A stretch of 64,000 bases of DNA, taken from assembly GCF_051348905.1 (NCBI RefSeq), contig NC_135236.1, forward strand, positions 669,765,889 to 669,829,888, in the 5' to 3' direction. The notes below the pieces were generated by a model, which had not been told where the DNA came from, ran no database searches, and saw nothing but the letters and a program-made list of their open reading frames with translations. The DNA is from Ranitomeya variabilis. Lineage: Eukaryota > Chordata > Amphibia > Anura > Dendrobatidae. This document shows, in pieces, positions 19,856 to 30,445 of the stretch. Made by a program: the position numbers and the translations under genes. Positions within the stretch are counted from its first letter, which is position 1. Each line of letters opens with the position of its first letter.

Positions 19856-21457
19856 TCTATATATATAATTGTCTAAGGGGTACTTCCGTCTGTTTGTCTG
19901 TAACTTCCGTAACTGAAATCCCGGGTCGCTGAATGGACGCGGCAGGCCAGCCGCGACCAATCAGCGATATTGGGGCGGGATTTACCGCTTCACTCTTTAC
20001 TATTGATGCTGCCTATGCAGCATCAATAGTAAAAACATATCATGATCACGCTATGACCGCTACATGATTATGTGTTATTGCCGCAAGGCATTACTGGGAA
20101 TGGAGCGTCGCGATGAGCATCGCTAGAGACCTCGGCTGGATCCGGGGGCCGACGGAAGGTAAGTATATAACTATGTTTTATTTTCATTGCTTTTTTAACA
20201 GGGATATGGTGCCCACATTACTATATTCTACGTGGGCTGTGTTATATACTACGTGGGCTGTGATATAAACTACGTGGGCTGTGTTATATACTGTGTGGGC
20301 TGTGTTATATACTGCGTCGCTGTGCTATATACTATGTGGGCTATGCTATATACTACGTGGCTGTGCAATATACTACGTGGCTGTGTTATATACTACATGT
20401 CCTGTGTTATATACTACCTCAATGTGCTATATACTATGTGGGCTGTGCTATATACTACTTGGCTGTGCAATATACTAAGTGGCTGTGTTATTTACTACAT
20501 GGCCTGTGCTATATACTACCTCACTGTGCTATATACTACGTGGCTGTGTTATATACTGCGTGGCTGAGCAATATACTACGTGGCTGTGTTATATACTGCG
20601 TGGGCTGTGCTATATACTGCATGGGCTGTTATATACTACCTCGCTGTGCTATATACTACGTGGCCTGTGCTATATACTACGTGGCTGTGCCATATACTAC
20701 ATGGCTGTGTTATATACTACCTCGCTGTGCTATATACTACGTGGGCTGTGCTATATACTACGTGGGCTGTGCAATATACTATGTGGCTGTGCCATATACT
20801 ACGTGGCTGTGTTATATACTATTTGGCTGTGCCATATACTATGTGGCTGTGTTATATACTACCTCGCTGTGCTATATACTATGGGCTGTGCTATATACTA
20901 CGTGGCTGTGCCATATACTACGTGGCTGTGTTATATACTACTTGGCTGTGCTATATACTATGTGGGCTGTTATATACTGCGTGGGCTGTGTTATATACTG
21001 CGTGGGCTGTGTTATATACTACATCGCTGTGCTATATACTACATAAGCTGTGCTATATACTACGTGACTGTGCAATATACTACGTGGCCTGTGTTATATA
21101 CTGCGTGTGCTGTGCTATATACTACGTGGGCTGTGCTATATACTACGTGGCTGTGCTATATACTACGTGGCTGTTTAATATACTACGTGGGCTGTGTTAT
21201 ATACTGCGTGGGCTGTTCTATATACTACGTAGGCTGTGTTATATACTACGTGTTGGTCGCGCCCGGCCGACCACAAACAATCAGCAACAAGGGCAGTCCG
21301 GCCGCGAATTGGCGCGGGATTTCAACCACGCTTCGCTGATTAGTCGCGCCCGGCCGGCCGAATCCTATGTATTCATTGCATTATTCTAAAATCTTCATAA
21401 ATAAACTACATACATATTCTAGAATACCCGATGCGTTAGAATCGGGCCACCATCTAG
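19856..21457 (+). mobile_element. Helitron-type non-autonomous element carrying a minisatellite, 1602 bp
   Basis: It begins with TCTATATATATAATTGTCTA after an A and ends with CTAG before a T. Just inside the 3' end is the hairpin CCCGAT-GCGTTAGA-ATCGGG, 10 bp before CTAG. These are Helitron hallmarks, and no inverted terminal repeats are seen. A shorter relative at 29151-29538 has the same two ends. The interior contains a GC-rich leader, an intron-like stretch (20159-20201), a 1-kb array of 20-21-bp units and a GC-rich tail. No Rep/helicase is encoded. Confidence 0.85.
20221..21252. repeat. 20-21-bp minisatellite in the Helitron, about 50 copies
   Basis: The unit is GTGGGCTGTGTTATATACTAC (21 bp), or a 20-bp form GTGGCTGTGCTATATACTAC. 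The same unit fills the hAT element at 33529-35588. Open frames of 236-286 aa across it (CYILRGCAIYY and the like) are translations of the repeat. Confidence 0.93.
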
Positions 21458-21653
21458 TATATATATATTTATATAATTGCCTTGTAATGTTTTCATATCC
21501 TGTTCTGTCCAGATGTCACCGTATACCAGAATTCCAAGAGGAGGAAGTTCACCGACCGCCATATTGGGACACCCAAGTGATGGGTGTCTTAATATGGAAA
21601 CTGCTGCTGGCCCCAACCTATTGCGCAGTACCACCAGCGGAACACTGTCGCAC

Positions 21654-21775
21654 CACACACACACTCTATACGCCGTACGCATCACACACATTCACACTCA
21701 CACACACACTCACATTCACACTTACACACACACTCATATTCACACTCACACACAGATACATTCACACTCACACAC
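21654..21775. repeat. CA/TCACA microsatellite
   Basis: An (ACACTC)-like tract inside the second Helitron-like element. Confidence 0.85.
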
Positions 21776-22139
21776 AAGCAGCCTCTTGTGCTGTACCTCC
21801 AGCGGAACACCGTCACGAACACGCCGCCGGTATCAGCCGAATGATTCACTGACTGTGGCCATCTTTGTACAGGAGACACACATGTGCACTTTTAATGTGA
21901 CCTCCGCTATATGTCTGCACAAAGATGACGGCAGTCTGATTTACTGCGCCTGTGCGAATTACGCGCAGGTGCAGTGAATCATTCGGCTGATCCCGGCAGC
22001 AGATGCGCGACATGTCTACAGGCAGAGGAAGCCGGTCACATTAAAGGGGTTTTCCCAGGAATGAAGTTCATTTTAAAAATTGACTGTGTCTGACCGTGGT
22101 ATGGAGCATACCACATCTCCTGGGCAGGGAAGGAAGCAA

Positions 22140-22280
22140 AAGACAATACTGACATTACAGCAGGGGAGCACAGAGGATTCATTTTGTGAGGTAAAATATT
22201 TAACTGACTGTATTTAAAAAATATTTTACCTCATAAAATGTATCCTCTGTGATCTCCTGCTGTAATGTCAGCATTGTCTT
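22140..22280. repeat. Imperfect palindrome, arms of about 61 bp
   Basis: The left arm starts AAGACAATACTGACATTACA. The right arm, ending TGTAATGTCAGCATTGTCTT, is its complement with a few mismatches. The spacer is about 18 bp. It could form a long hairpin. Confidence 0.85.
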
Positions 22281-22526
22281 TGAGGGGAGAACACAGCACA
22301 GGAAGGAGAGAGACAGGGTTTGGGATAGCACATGGGGTAGACAGGTCAAAGAAGAGAGCACAGACGGGAGAAGTCAGCACATGGGGAAAGAGAGAGTGGA
22401 TAGGTGGGAGAGCACATGGGGGAGAGATTCTCAACGCTGCAAAGGCTGCCCCCCATCGCAACATTACCGCCCTACCGATGCGATAGCATCGGGCCTCCAT
22501 CTAAATATATAATATATATATATGTA

Positions 22527-23425
22527 CACTCACCGGCCACTTTATTAGGTACACCTGTCCAACTTCTTGTTAACACTTAATTTCTAATCAGCCAATCACA
22601 TGGCGGCAACTCAGTGCATTTAGGCATGTAGACATGGTCAAGACAATCTCCTGCAGTTCAAACCGAGCATCAGTATGGGGAAGAAAGGTGATTTGAGTGC
22701 CTTTGAACGTGGCATGGTTGTTGGTGCCAGAAGGGCTGGTCTGAGTATTTCAGAAACTGCTGATCTACTGGGATTTTCACGCACAACCATCTCTAGGGTT
22801 TACAGAGAATGGTCCGAAAAAGAAAAAAAATCCAGTGAGCGGCAGTTCTGTGGGCGGAAATGCCTTGTTGATGCCAGAGGTCAGAGGAGAATGGGCAGAC
22901 TGGTTCAAGCTGATAGAAAGGCAACAGTGACTCAAATCGCCACCCGTTACAACCAAGGTAGGCCTAAGAGCATCTCTGAACGCACAGTGCGTCGAACTTT
23001 GAGGCAGATGGGCTACAGCAGCAGAAGACCACACCGGGTACCACTCCTTTCAGCTAAGAACAGGAAACTGAGGCTACAATTTGTACAAGCTCATCGAAAT
23101 TGGACAGTAGAAGATTGGAAAAACGTTGCTTGGTCTGATGAGTCTCGATTTCTGCTGCGACATTCGGATGGTAGGGTCAGAATTTGGCGTAAACAACATG
23201 AAAGCATGGATCCATCCTGCCTTGTATGGAGCATCTTTGGGATGTGCAGCCGACAAATCTGCGGCAACTGTGTGATGCCATCATGTCAATATGGACCAAA
23301 ATCTCTGAGGAATGCTTTCAGCACCTTGTTGAATCTATGCCACGAAGAATTGAGGCAGTTCTGAAGGCAAAAGGGGGTCCAACCCGTTACTAGCATGGTG
23401 TACCTAATAAAGTGGCCGGTGAGTG
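22527..23425 (+). mobile_element. Tc1/mariner element with internal deletion, 899 bp
   Basis: The termini are CACTCACCGGCCACTTTATT and its complement, flanked by TA at 22525-22526 and 23426-23427. The length and coding part show that it lost the middle of its transposase gene, so it can move only with outside help. Confidence 0.93.
22675..23364 (+). pseudogene. Tc1-like transposase, internally deleted
   Basis: The start MGKKGDLSAFERGMVVGARR is the usual beginning of this Tc1 subgroup. Two helix-turn-helix DNA-binding domains cover about residues 1-115 (ISETADLLGFSRTTISRVY; RTVRRTLRQMGYSSRRP). The first catalytic aspartate lies in WSDESRF at about 160. After MDPSCL the sequence jumps to the region encoding EHLWDVQPTNL in another frame, so the second D and the final D/E are deleted and the reported C terminus is out of frame. 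The 229-aa product would be inactive; full members have about 340 residues. Confidence 0.9.
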
Positions 23426-23885
23426 TATATATATATATATATATATACACACAAACACGTGTGTTTTGAAGAATGTTGAAGAATATTTCTTTTGAAAACG
23501 ATGTGTAAATGACATAGAGAATTGCTGTATGTAAAAGCTCATGTTAAAATCGCATTGCAATCAGATAGCAATTGCACTGCATTCGGATGTCAGTCAGATG
23601 CTAGGTGTGAGAAATCGGATTGTACTCGCATGACACTCCTGCGACTCTTGGCAGGGAGACTCGGACCGATTTTTCATACGTTAAGCGTGACCCGAGCTCT
23701 TCGTCATTTCAGCTGACGAAGAACGAAACATGATCAGCGTCCTGATTAGACAGACTAAAACCCAAAAAAGAGCCAGTGTAAATTTACCGTAAGTAATTGA
23801 TGTTCTATCCATAGGAGAGATCATTAACGGAAACCTGTCTGCAGGATTGTGCACAGTAACCTACAGTGTCAGCTCGGCGCAGTTA
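23426..23885. other. TA microsatellite and unassigned DNA
   Basis: A (TA)n tract lies at 23426-23447, next to the Tc1 end. The rest has no gene and no recognised repeat. Confidence 0.5.
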
Positions 23886-24080
23886 GGGCTCATACTCACT
23901 TAAGCGAGACTCGGATGAGTCTCGCTCGGCAATACCCGGCGTTGCTGCCGGCACTCAGATCGGAGCATGCAGCCGCATAGGAATACATGCAGCCACAAGC
24001 TCCGCTCCTCTGTGCCGGGTGCAGTGACGGGTATTGCCGTGCGAGACTCATCCGAGTCTCGCGTAAGTGAGTACGAGCCC
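23886..24080. mobile_element. PIF/Harbinger-type MITE, GGGCTCATACTCAC family, 195 bp
   Basis: TTA flanks at 23883-23885 and 24081-24083. Ends are inverted over about 40 bp, including GGGCTCATACTCACTTAAGC and the palindromic CGAGACTCGGATGAGTCTCG; the right arm is the complement with few changes. Confidence 0.9.
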
Positions 24081-24157
24081 TTATACTGATTACAATTCCT
24101 GGTAATGAAATCTGTCTTGTGGTTGTTGTTTAATCTTTATTTTTAGTTTTTAGTTAA

Positions 24158-24894
24158 TTCACATTGCGTTAAACCCGTCCGTTAGACGGACTACGTTACA
24201 CCGCAGCATAACGCGGTGTAAGGTAGTCCGTTAATGCCGCCATTGAATCCAATGTCGGACGCATCGCTAGCGCCCACAATGGGCGTGCGCTAGCGATGTG
24301 CCGTCATTGAGTGATGGACCCCCAGACGGGGGCTGCAGCGTTTCAGGGTCTGTCACCGCTAGCGCATATAGAGCTCCCCCGGAAGAAGGCTTGAGCGCCG
24401 AAACGCGCGTAGTGGACGGTGGGCTACACAGGGCTCCAGGCGGAATCAGGTAATACAGCATGACTGGTTGATTTTAAGTGCAAATTCTTTAGGTGGCGTA
24501 GTCAGAAGTGGTTTACAGCCCCTTTGTTGCCTATGTCTGTTTCCGTGGTGTGCACCTAGATTCTGGGTTGCATTTCTAATAAGTAAGACACACTTTGGAG
24601 CAACTTCATTTGTAATAATATATGCCTGTTTACTGCCTGGTTTTCTTGTGTTTTCCCACATGTTCTGGTTAACCCCTGCTACATCCCTTGTATTTTTATA
24701 TAACTATTTTCTAATAAAGCTGTATACGTTTTAACTCTATTTATGGTTCTTGGTGGTGCGTTTTCTTTGTTTGAGTTCCGCGTATAGAGCTAGCAGATGC
24801 TCTATCTGCGCTAGCGCGCTGCCATGCCGGCATGTGCGTTAACAGCAGCCTGTTAACGTATGTGTTGAACGGGCTGCTGTTAACGCAATGTGAA
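24158..24894. mobile_element. Foldback element with TTCACATTGCGTTAA ends
   Basis: TTCACATTGCGTTAA at 24158 is mirrored by TTAACGCAATGTGAA at 24880-24894. Interior palindromes include CGCTAGCG and GTTAACAGC motifs. It is split by an insert at 24376-24782. Confidence 0.75.
24376..24782 (+). mobile_element. 407-bp insertion with 9-bp target duplication, family unknown
   Basis: TATAGAGCT occurs on both sides (24367-24375 and 24783-24791). The insert begins CCCCCGGAAGAAGGC, contains CGAAACGCGCGTAG and a possible AATAAAGC at 24712, and has no ORF with a domain. The long target duplication and polarity suggest a target-primed retroelement (SINE or LINE tail); this is inference. Confidence 0.65.
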
Positions 24895-25078
24895 CCCGGA
24901 CTAACACTGTTCACTGTAAACTTTTGGTGGTCTACATTTCATATGGTAGTTATATAATAAATACAGGCTGCAGGTGGCAGCAGCACACAGAAAGTCGCTG
25001 CTCTGCTAACAATGCCCCTCCTGCACAGATATCACAAGGAAGTGAATTATACTGAGGGGCTGTTCTTGTATATGGGGG

Positions 25079-26395
25079 GCAGCACTGTATGTGTCAGTGT
25101 ATGTGGGGGCACTGTGTGTGTGTGTCACTGTATGTGGGGGCACTATGTGTGTCACTGTGTGTGGGGGCACTGTGTGTGTGTGTCACTGTATGTGGGGCCA
25201 CTGTGTGTGTGTGTCACTGTATGTGGGGGCACTGTGTGTGTGTCACTGTATGTGGGGGCACTGTGTGTGTGTCACTATGTGGGGGCACTGTGTGTGTCAC
25301 TGTATGTGGGGGCACTGTGTGTGTCACTATGTGGGGGCACTGTGTGTGTGTGTCACTGTATGTGGGGGCACTATGTGTGTCACTGTGTGTGGGGGCACTG
25401 TGTGTGTGTGTCACTGTATGTGGGGGCACTGTGTGTGGGGGCACTGTGTGTGTGTCACTATGTGGGGGCACTGTGTGTGTGTTACTGTATGTGGGGGCAC
25501 TGTGTGTGTGTGTCACTATGTGGGGGCACTGTGTGTGTCACTGTATGTGGGGGCACTGTGTGTGTCACTGTATGTGGGGGCACTGTGTGTGTCACTGTAT
25601 GTGGGGGCACTGTGTGTGTGTGTCACTGTATGTGGGGGCACTATGTGTGTCACTGTGTGTGGGGGCACTGTGTGTGTGTGTCACTGTATGTGGGGGCACT
25701 GTGTGTGGGGGCACTGTGTGTGTGTCACTATGTGGGGGCACTGTGTGTGTGTTACTGTATGTGGGGGCACTGTGTGTGTGTGTCACTATGTGGGGGCACT
25801 GTGTGTGTCACTGTATGTGGGGGCACTGTGTGTGTCACTGTATGTGGGGGCACTGTGTGTGTCACTGTATGTGGGGGCACTGTGTGTGTGTGTCACGGTA
25901 TGTGGGGGCACTGTGTGTGTCACTGTATGTGGGGGCACTGTGTGTGTCACTGTATGTGGGGGCACTGTGTGTGTCACTATGTGGGGGCACTGTGTGTGTG
26001 TGTCACGGTATGTGGGGGCACTGTGTGTGTGTCACTGTATGTGGGGGCACTGTGTGTGTGTGTCACTATGTGGGGGCACTGTGTGTGTCACTGTATGTGG
26101 GGGCACTGTGTGTGTCACTATATCGGGGCACTGTGTGTGTGTGTCACGGTATGTGGGGGCACTGTGTGTGTGTCACTGTATGTGGGGGCACTGTGTGTGT
26201 CACTGTATGTGGGGGCACTGTGTGTGTCACTGTATGTGGGGGCACTGTGTGTGTCACTGTATGTGGGGGCACTGTGTGTGTGTGTCACTGTATGTGGGGG
26301 CACTGTGTGTGTGTCACTATATCGGGGCACTGTGTGTGTGTCACGGTATGTGGGGGCACTGTGTGTGTGTCACTGTATGTGGGGGCACTGTGGCT
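25079..26395. repeat. GT/G5-rich minisatellite, about 1.3 kb
   Basis: Units of about 24-33 bp built on GTATGTGGGGGCACTGTGTG with variable (GT)n and TCACT. A block is duplicated as a higher-order unit of about 270 bp: the text starting near 25345 recurs near 25615, and identical reverse-strand peptides end at 25516 and 25786. All three forward frames stay open for about 1.4 kb, which is a property of the repeat and not evidence of a gene. The array is followed by GGCTGCCATTATTGAGG, where unique sequence resumes. Confidence 0.93.
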
Positions 26396-27007
26396 GCCAT
26401 TATTGAGGCCTCCTCATACCGTCAGCCAGTTTCTAACCAGACATCAGGGAGTATAACCCTGCGATGTGTCACCTCACACAGGAATATTATAACACAATGT
26501 TGGGCTCAGTACAAATAATGGCTGAATGTTTCTCCAATGGATCATTTCACTTCTCCAACATTATTACAAATTTCATCCAAGTGAAGTAATGGAACAAACA
26601 TGGAGGCTGATAAGGATAAAATGGAGGATTTCCTCACTTCTGCCACAAATCACCTCAGGGGCAGCGTCACCTCTCCCTCACAGCACAGACACCAACTGAC
26701 GTTTTATCCCCTCCCCTGTAGCTCCTCCCCTGCAGGCTCCTCCCCCTGCAGGCTCCGCCTCCTGAATCCTCTCCCATCACCACCAGCAATGACCCCACAG
26801 GATGGAGACACATGGAGGGGACAAGAGACGACACAGCGGCCATTACAGTAATAGCTGATTTCTTCCAACACTGCTTACTGCTGAGTGCTCTGGTGATTTG
26901 TATTCATGGAGGTTTATTCTTTACAAAAATCATCTGAAAAATTACATTTCAGGAGTCGCTGTGTGAATACGGTTTCCAATGAAAACCAGCAAAATAGTAA
27001 ATACAGC
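26396..27007. other. Unassigned; no gene seen
   Basis: Contains a C-rich stretch of CTCCTCCCC type near 26708-26770. An 83-aa ORF at 26600-26851 (MEADKDKMEDFLTSA) has no domain I recognise. The last 25 bp are a piece of the 86-bp repeat, the target of the next element. Confidence 0.4.
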
Positions 27008-27614
27008 TCTGAAATCAGGGCCGGTTTTAGGCAAAGTGAGGTCCTGGGCAAAAGTTTAAAATGGGGCCCCAAATGCTAACATATTGCACATCACACATTT
27101 CAGTTGTATTTACATGCGCTGAGTTCAGGCCACTAAACGAGTGTGATCGACAATATTGAAGTTGTTTGACGCTTGTTTCCCGGCCTGCTTCCACCGGCTG
27201 ACAAATTATGATGGGCACAGAACAATCACTAATAGATCAATCTGTCCCCATACAGTATCATGTTATCAGCAGCACATCTACAGTTTACACCGGCGATGTG
27301 CTGCTGAGAACAAGGATTTTTGTTCCGGCATAAACAATCCAGTCACTCAATGAATATAATACACAGCTAACAGAGAAATTAAAAAAAAAAAACACATCAT
27401 AAAAAGTAGCCTAACCAAAACCTTGTGTGCATTTTTGCTACTAGGCAGCCAACCCCATCCATTATTTAGGTGAGTGGGTGGTTCTCATCAGTAGCTTGCA
27501 CCTGTGCTGCCCCAGCCTTTATCAGTGGGGGCCTGCTGCATCCTGCTAGTGCATTTGTCATTTGACAAGGTTTTGGTGAGGCTACTTTTTATGATGTTTG
27601 TTTTTTGTTTTTTT

Positions 27615-29181
27615 AGTATAATACACCCCATAGTCCTCCACATAGTATAATGTGCACAACTGTCCTCCATATAATATAATGTACCCCATAGTCCTCCATG
27701 TAGAATAATACACTCCCCATAGTCCTCCATATAGTATAATACACTCCCTATAGTCCTTTATATAGTATAATACACTCCCTATAATCCTTCATACAGTATA
27801 ATACACTCCCTATAGTCCTCCATATAGTATAATACATTCCCTCTAGTCCTCCATATATTAAAATACACTTCTCAGTCCTCCATATAGTATAATACACTCC
27901 TCATAGTCCTTCATATATTGAAACAGTGCTCAGTCCTCCATATAGTATAATACACTCCTCATAGTGCTCCATATAGTATTATACACTCCCAATAGTCTTC
28001 CATATAGTATAATACACTCCTCAGTCCTCCATATAGTATAATACACTCCCTATAGTACTCCATGTGTTATAATACACTCCCTATCGTTCTCCATATAGTA
28101 TAATACACTCCCTATAGTCCTCCATATATTAAAATACACTTCTCAGTTCTTCATATAGTATAATACACTCCTCATAGTCCTCCATATATTAAAACAGTGC
28201 TCAGTCCTCCATATAGTATAATACACTCCTCATAGTGCTCCATATAGTATTATACACTCCACATAGTCCTCCATATAGTATAATACACTCCTCAGTCCTC
28301 CATATAGTATAATACACTCCTCGGTCCTCCATATAGTATAATACACTCCCCAGTCCTCCATATAGTATAATACACTCCTCATAGACCTCCATATATTAAA
28401 ATACACTCAGTATTCCATATAATATAATACACTACTCATTTCTCCATATAGTATAGTACACTCCTCATAGCCCTCCATATATTAAAATACACTGCTCGGC
28501 CCTCCATATAGTATAATACCCTCCTCATAGCGCTCCATATAGTATAATGCACCACCATAGTCACCCATGTAGTACAATTCACTTCCCATAGTATAATGCA
28601 CCCCATAGTTCCTCATATAGTATAATGTTTTCCCCATAGTCCTTGATACAGTATAATGCAGCCCACATATAATATAATGCAGCTACCCCATAAAGCATAA
28701 TGCAGCCACCCCACAGAATATAATGCAGCCCCTACATGCAATATAATGTAACCCCCATAGAATATAATGCAGCCCCCCCTCATATAGTATAATGCAGCCC
28801 CTCCATAGAATATATGGTAGCCCCTCACAAAATATAATGCAACCCCCATAGAACCATAGAATATAAAGCAGCCTCTCCATAGAATATAATGCAGCCCCCT
28901 TATATAGTATAATGTATCCCATCCATAGGATACAATGTAGCCCTCCTCATATAGTATAATGCAGCCCCACATAGAATATAATGTAGCCCCCTTATAGAGT
29001 ATAATGCAGCCCCCTCATACAGTATAATGCAGCCCCCCAACAGAATACAATGTAGCCCCTCATAGAGTATACTGAAGCCCCCATACAATATAATCTAGCC
29101 CCCCATAGAATATAATGCAGCCTCCCATAGAATACAATGTAGCCCCCTCATCTATATATATAATTGTCTAAGGGTTTTTCC

Positions 29182-29212
<31 letters not shown>

Positions 29213-29900
29213 CTGGAAATCCCGCGTCTCTGATTGGTCGAGGCCCCCAGGCCTTGACCAATCAGCGACGGGCACAGCATGGCGACGATGATGTCATAAT
29301 GGAAATCCCGCGTCTCTGATTGGTCGAGGCCGCCAGGCCTCGACCAATCAGCGACGGGCCCAGTATCGACGTAGATGTCATAATGGTTGCCATGGCGACG
29401 ATGATGTCATAAAGGATGCCTCGACCAATCAGCGACGGGCACAGTCTGCCGTGAATTCTGGAATCATCATTGTCCATATACCACGGGGACATGCATATTC
29501 TAGAATACCCGATGCGTTAGAATTGGGCTACAGTCTAGTATAGTATAATGTAGCCCACTCATATGCAATCACCCCTCATAGAATATAAATATAATACAGC
29601 CTCCATAGAATATAATGTAGCCCCCATAGAATATAATATGGCCCACCTCCCCATAGAATATAATGTAGCCCCCTCATATAGTATAATGTAGCCTCCTCAT
29701 AGAGTATGATGTAATCACCCTTCATAGAATATAATAAATATAATACAGCCCCCCATAGAACATAATGTAGCCCCCATAGAATATAATACAGCCCACCTCC
29801 CCATAGAATATAATGTAGCCCCATCAGAGTATGATGCAACCCTCCCTCATAGAATATAATACAGCCCCCCCATAGAATATAATGTAGCCCCCCCCAGAGA
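27615..29900. repeat. 20-32-bp minisatellite in hAT element 1
   Basis: Two related sections. At 27615-28570 the unit is ATAGTATAATACACTCC plus a CATAGTCCTCCAT spacer; at 28600-29900 it is GAATATAATGCAGCCCCC with CATA. On the complement the second unit reads GGGGGCTGCATTATATTCTA, similar in plan to GGGCTGTGTTATATACTACG of the other two arrays. A Helitron at 29151-29538 interrupts it. ORFs such as MWGCIILYEEGYIVSYGWD are repeat translations. Confidence 0.9.
29151..29538 (+). mobile_element. Helitron-type element, 388 bp, with exact A|T insertion
   Basis: It starts TCTATATATATAATTGTCTA and ends CCCGATGCGTTAGAATTGGG plus CTACAGTCTAG. The left flank GCCCCCTCA and right flank TATAGTATAATG join to the regular array unit with nothing duplicated or lost, as Helitron insertion between A and T predicts. 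The interior has a TCTG microsatellite and two copies of a hairpin (CTGATTGGTCGAGGCC mirrored by GGCCTCGACCAATCAG). Confidence 0.93.
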
Positions 29901-30356
29901 ATGACCCCACAGTCCAATACTCACTGATATATTTAAAAAAAAAACAAACACAATCCTCACCTCTCCTCGTGCCCCACACTGCTCCAGGCTCAGCTCCAGT
30001 CTCAGCAGCTGCACTGCCTGGCACACAGTGGGTGCGCGATGAAGTGTCATCATCGCGCACCTGCAGTGTCAGAGGCAGAGAGGAACGATGGGAGAGGGAG
30101 CGTCAGCTGACTCTCCTCCATCATTGCTTTGAACTGTATCGGTGTCATAGACACTGGTATAGTTGAATACGGCATGGGGGTGAAGGAGTCAGCGCTGGTG
30201 CCAGGCGGGCCCTCTAGCTCACGGGCCCAAAAGCAACTGCATTATGTGCCACTATTAGCGGAACGCCACTGGCTGGGGGCCCCTAGGGGAGCAGGGGCCC
30301 TAGGCAGCTGCCTGGGCCTGGTCTGCCTGGTCTGCCTGCCACTAACGCCGACCCTG

Positions 30357-30445
30357 TCTGGAATATAATACAGGATAAGTAAAATATGTGCACAGGGTCT
30401 GCACCAACAGAATAGTGACTGCAGCTCTTGCAGTATAATACAGGA
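30357..30445. repeat. 86-bp repeat unit, diverged
   Basis: Contains AATATAATACAGGAT, GCACCAACAGAATAGTGACT and GCAGCTCTTGCAGTATAATA. It lies between the hAT element and the next LTR fossil. Confidence 0.75.

Larger units (their letters stand above)
21458..22504 (+). mobile_element. Second Helitron-like element, directly adjoining
   Basis: The left end TATATTTATATAATTGCCTT resembles the start of the preceding Helitron. The right end has the hairpin CCGATGCGATAGCATCGG followed by GCCTCCATCTAA, again the Helitron 3' plan, although the base after CTAA is A rather than T. The interior has a CA microsatellite (21654-21775) and an imperfect palindrome at 22140-22280. No protein is encoded. Confidence 0.55.
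27016..30356. mobile_element. hAT-type element with internal minisatellite, 3341 bp
   Basis: The ends are CAGGGCCGGTTTTAGGC and the complement of CAGGGTCGGCGTTAG. Flanks TCTGAAAT (27008-27015) and TCTGGAAT (30357-30364) match at 7 of 8 bases, as expected for hAT. The target is the 86-bp repeat (GCAGCTCTGGAGTATAATAC). The interior is mostly a minisatellite; a GC-rich part at 29950-30120 has the mirrored GTGCGCGATGA motif also found in the hAT element at 33529. No transposase is encoded. Confidence 0.85.

Noticed and set aside
20232-21389. ORFs of up to 286 aa rich in CYILRGCAIYYV
   Set aside because: Repeat translations of the 20-21-bp minisatellite, open in several frames at once.
25079-26395. 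CRISPR-like array
   Set aside because: No distinct spacers; the units merge into each other and vary in GT count, and the genome is eukaryotic.
25012-26518. Three overlapping ORFs of 455-475 aa (cysteine- and valine-rich)
   Set aside because: All frames of the GT-rich minisatellite are open; no domain, no conserved start and a pure repeat composition.
26600-26851. Possible first exon (MEADKDKMEDFLTSA) of a zinc-finger gene
   Set aside because: No KRAB or finger motif follows and no splice donor is convincing, so there is no support.
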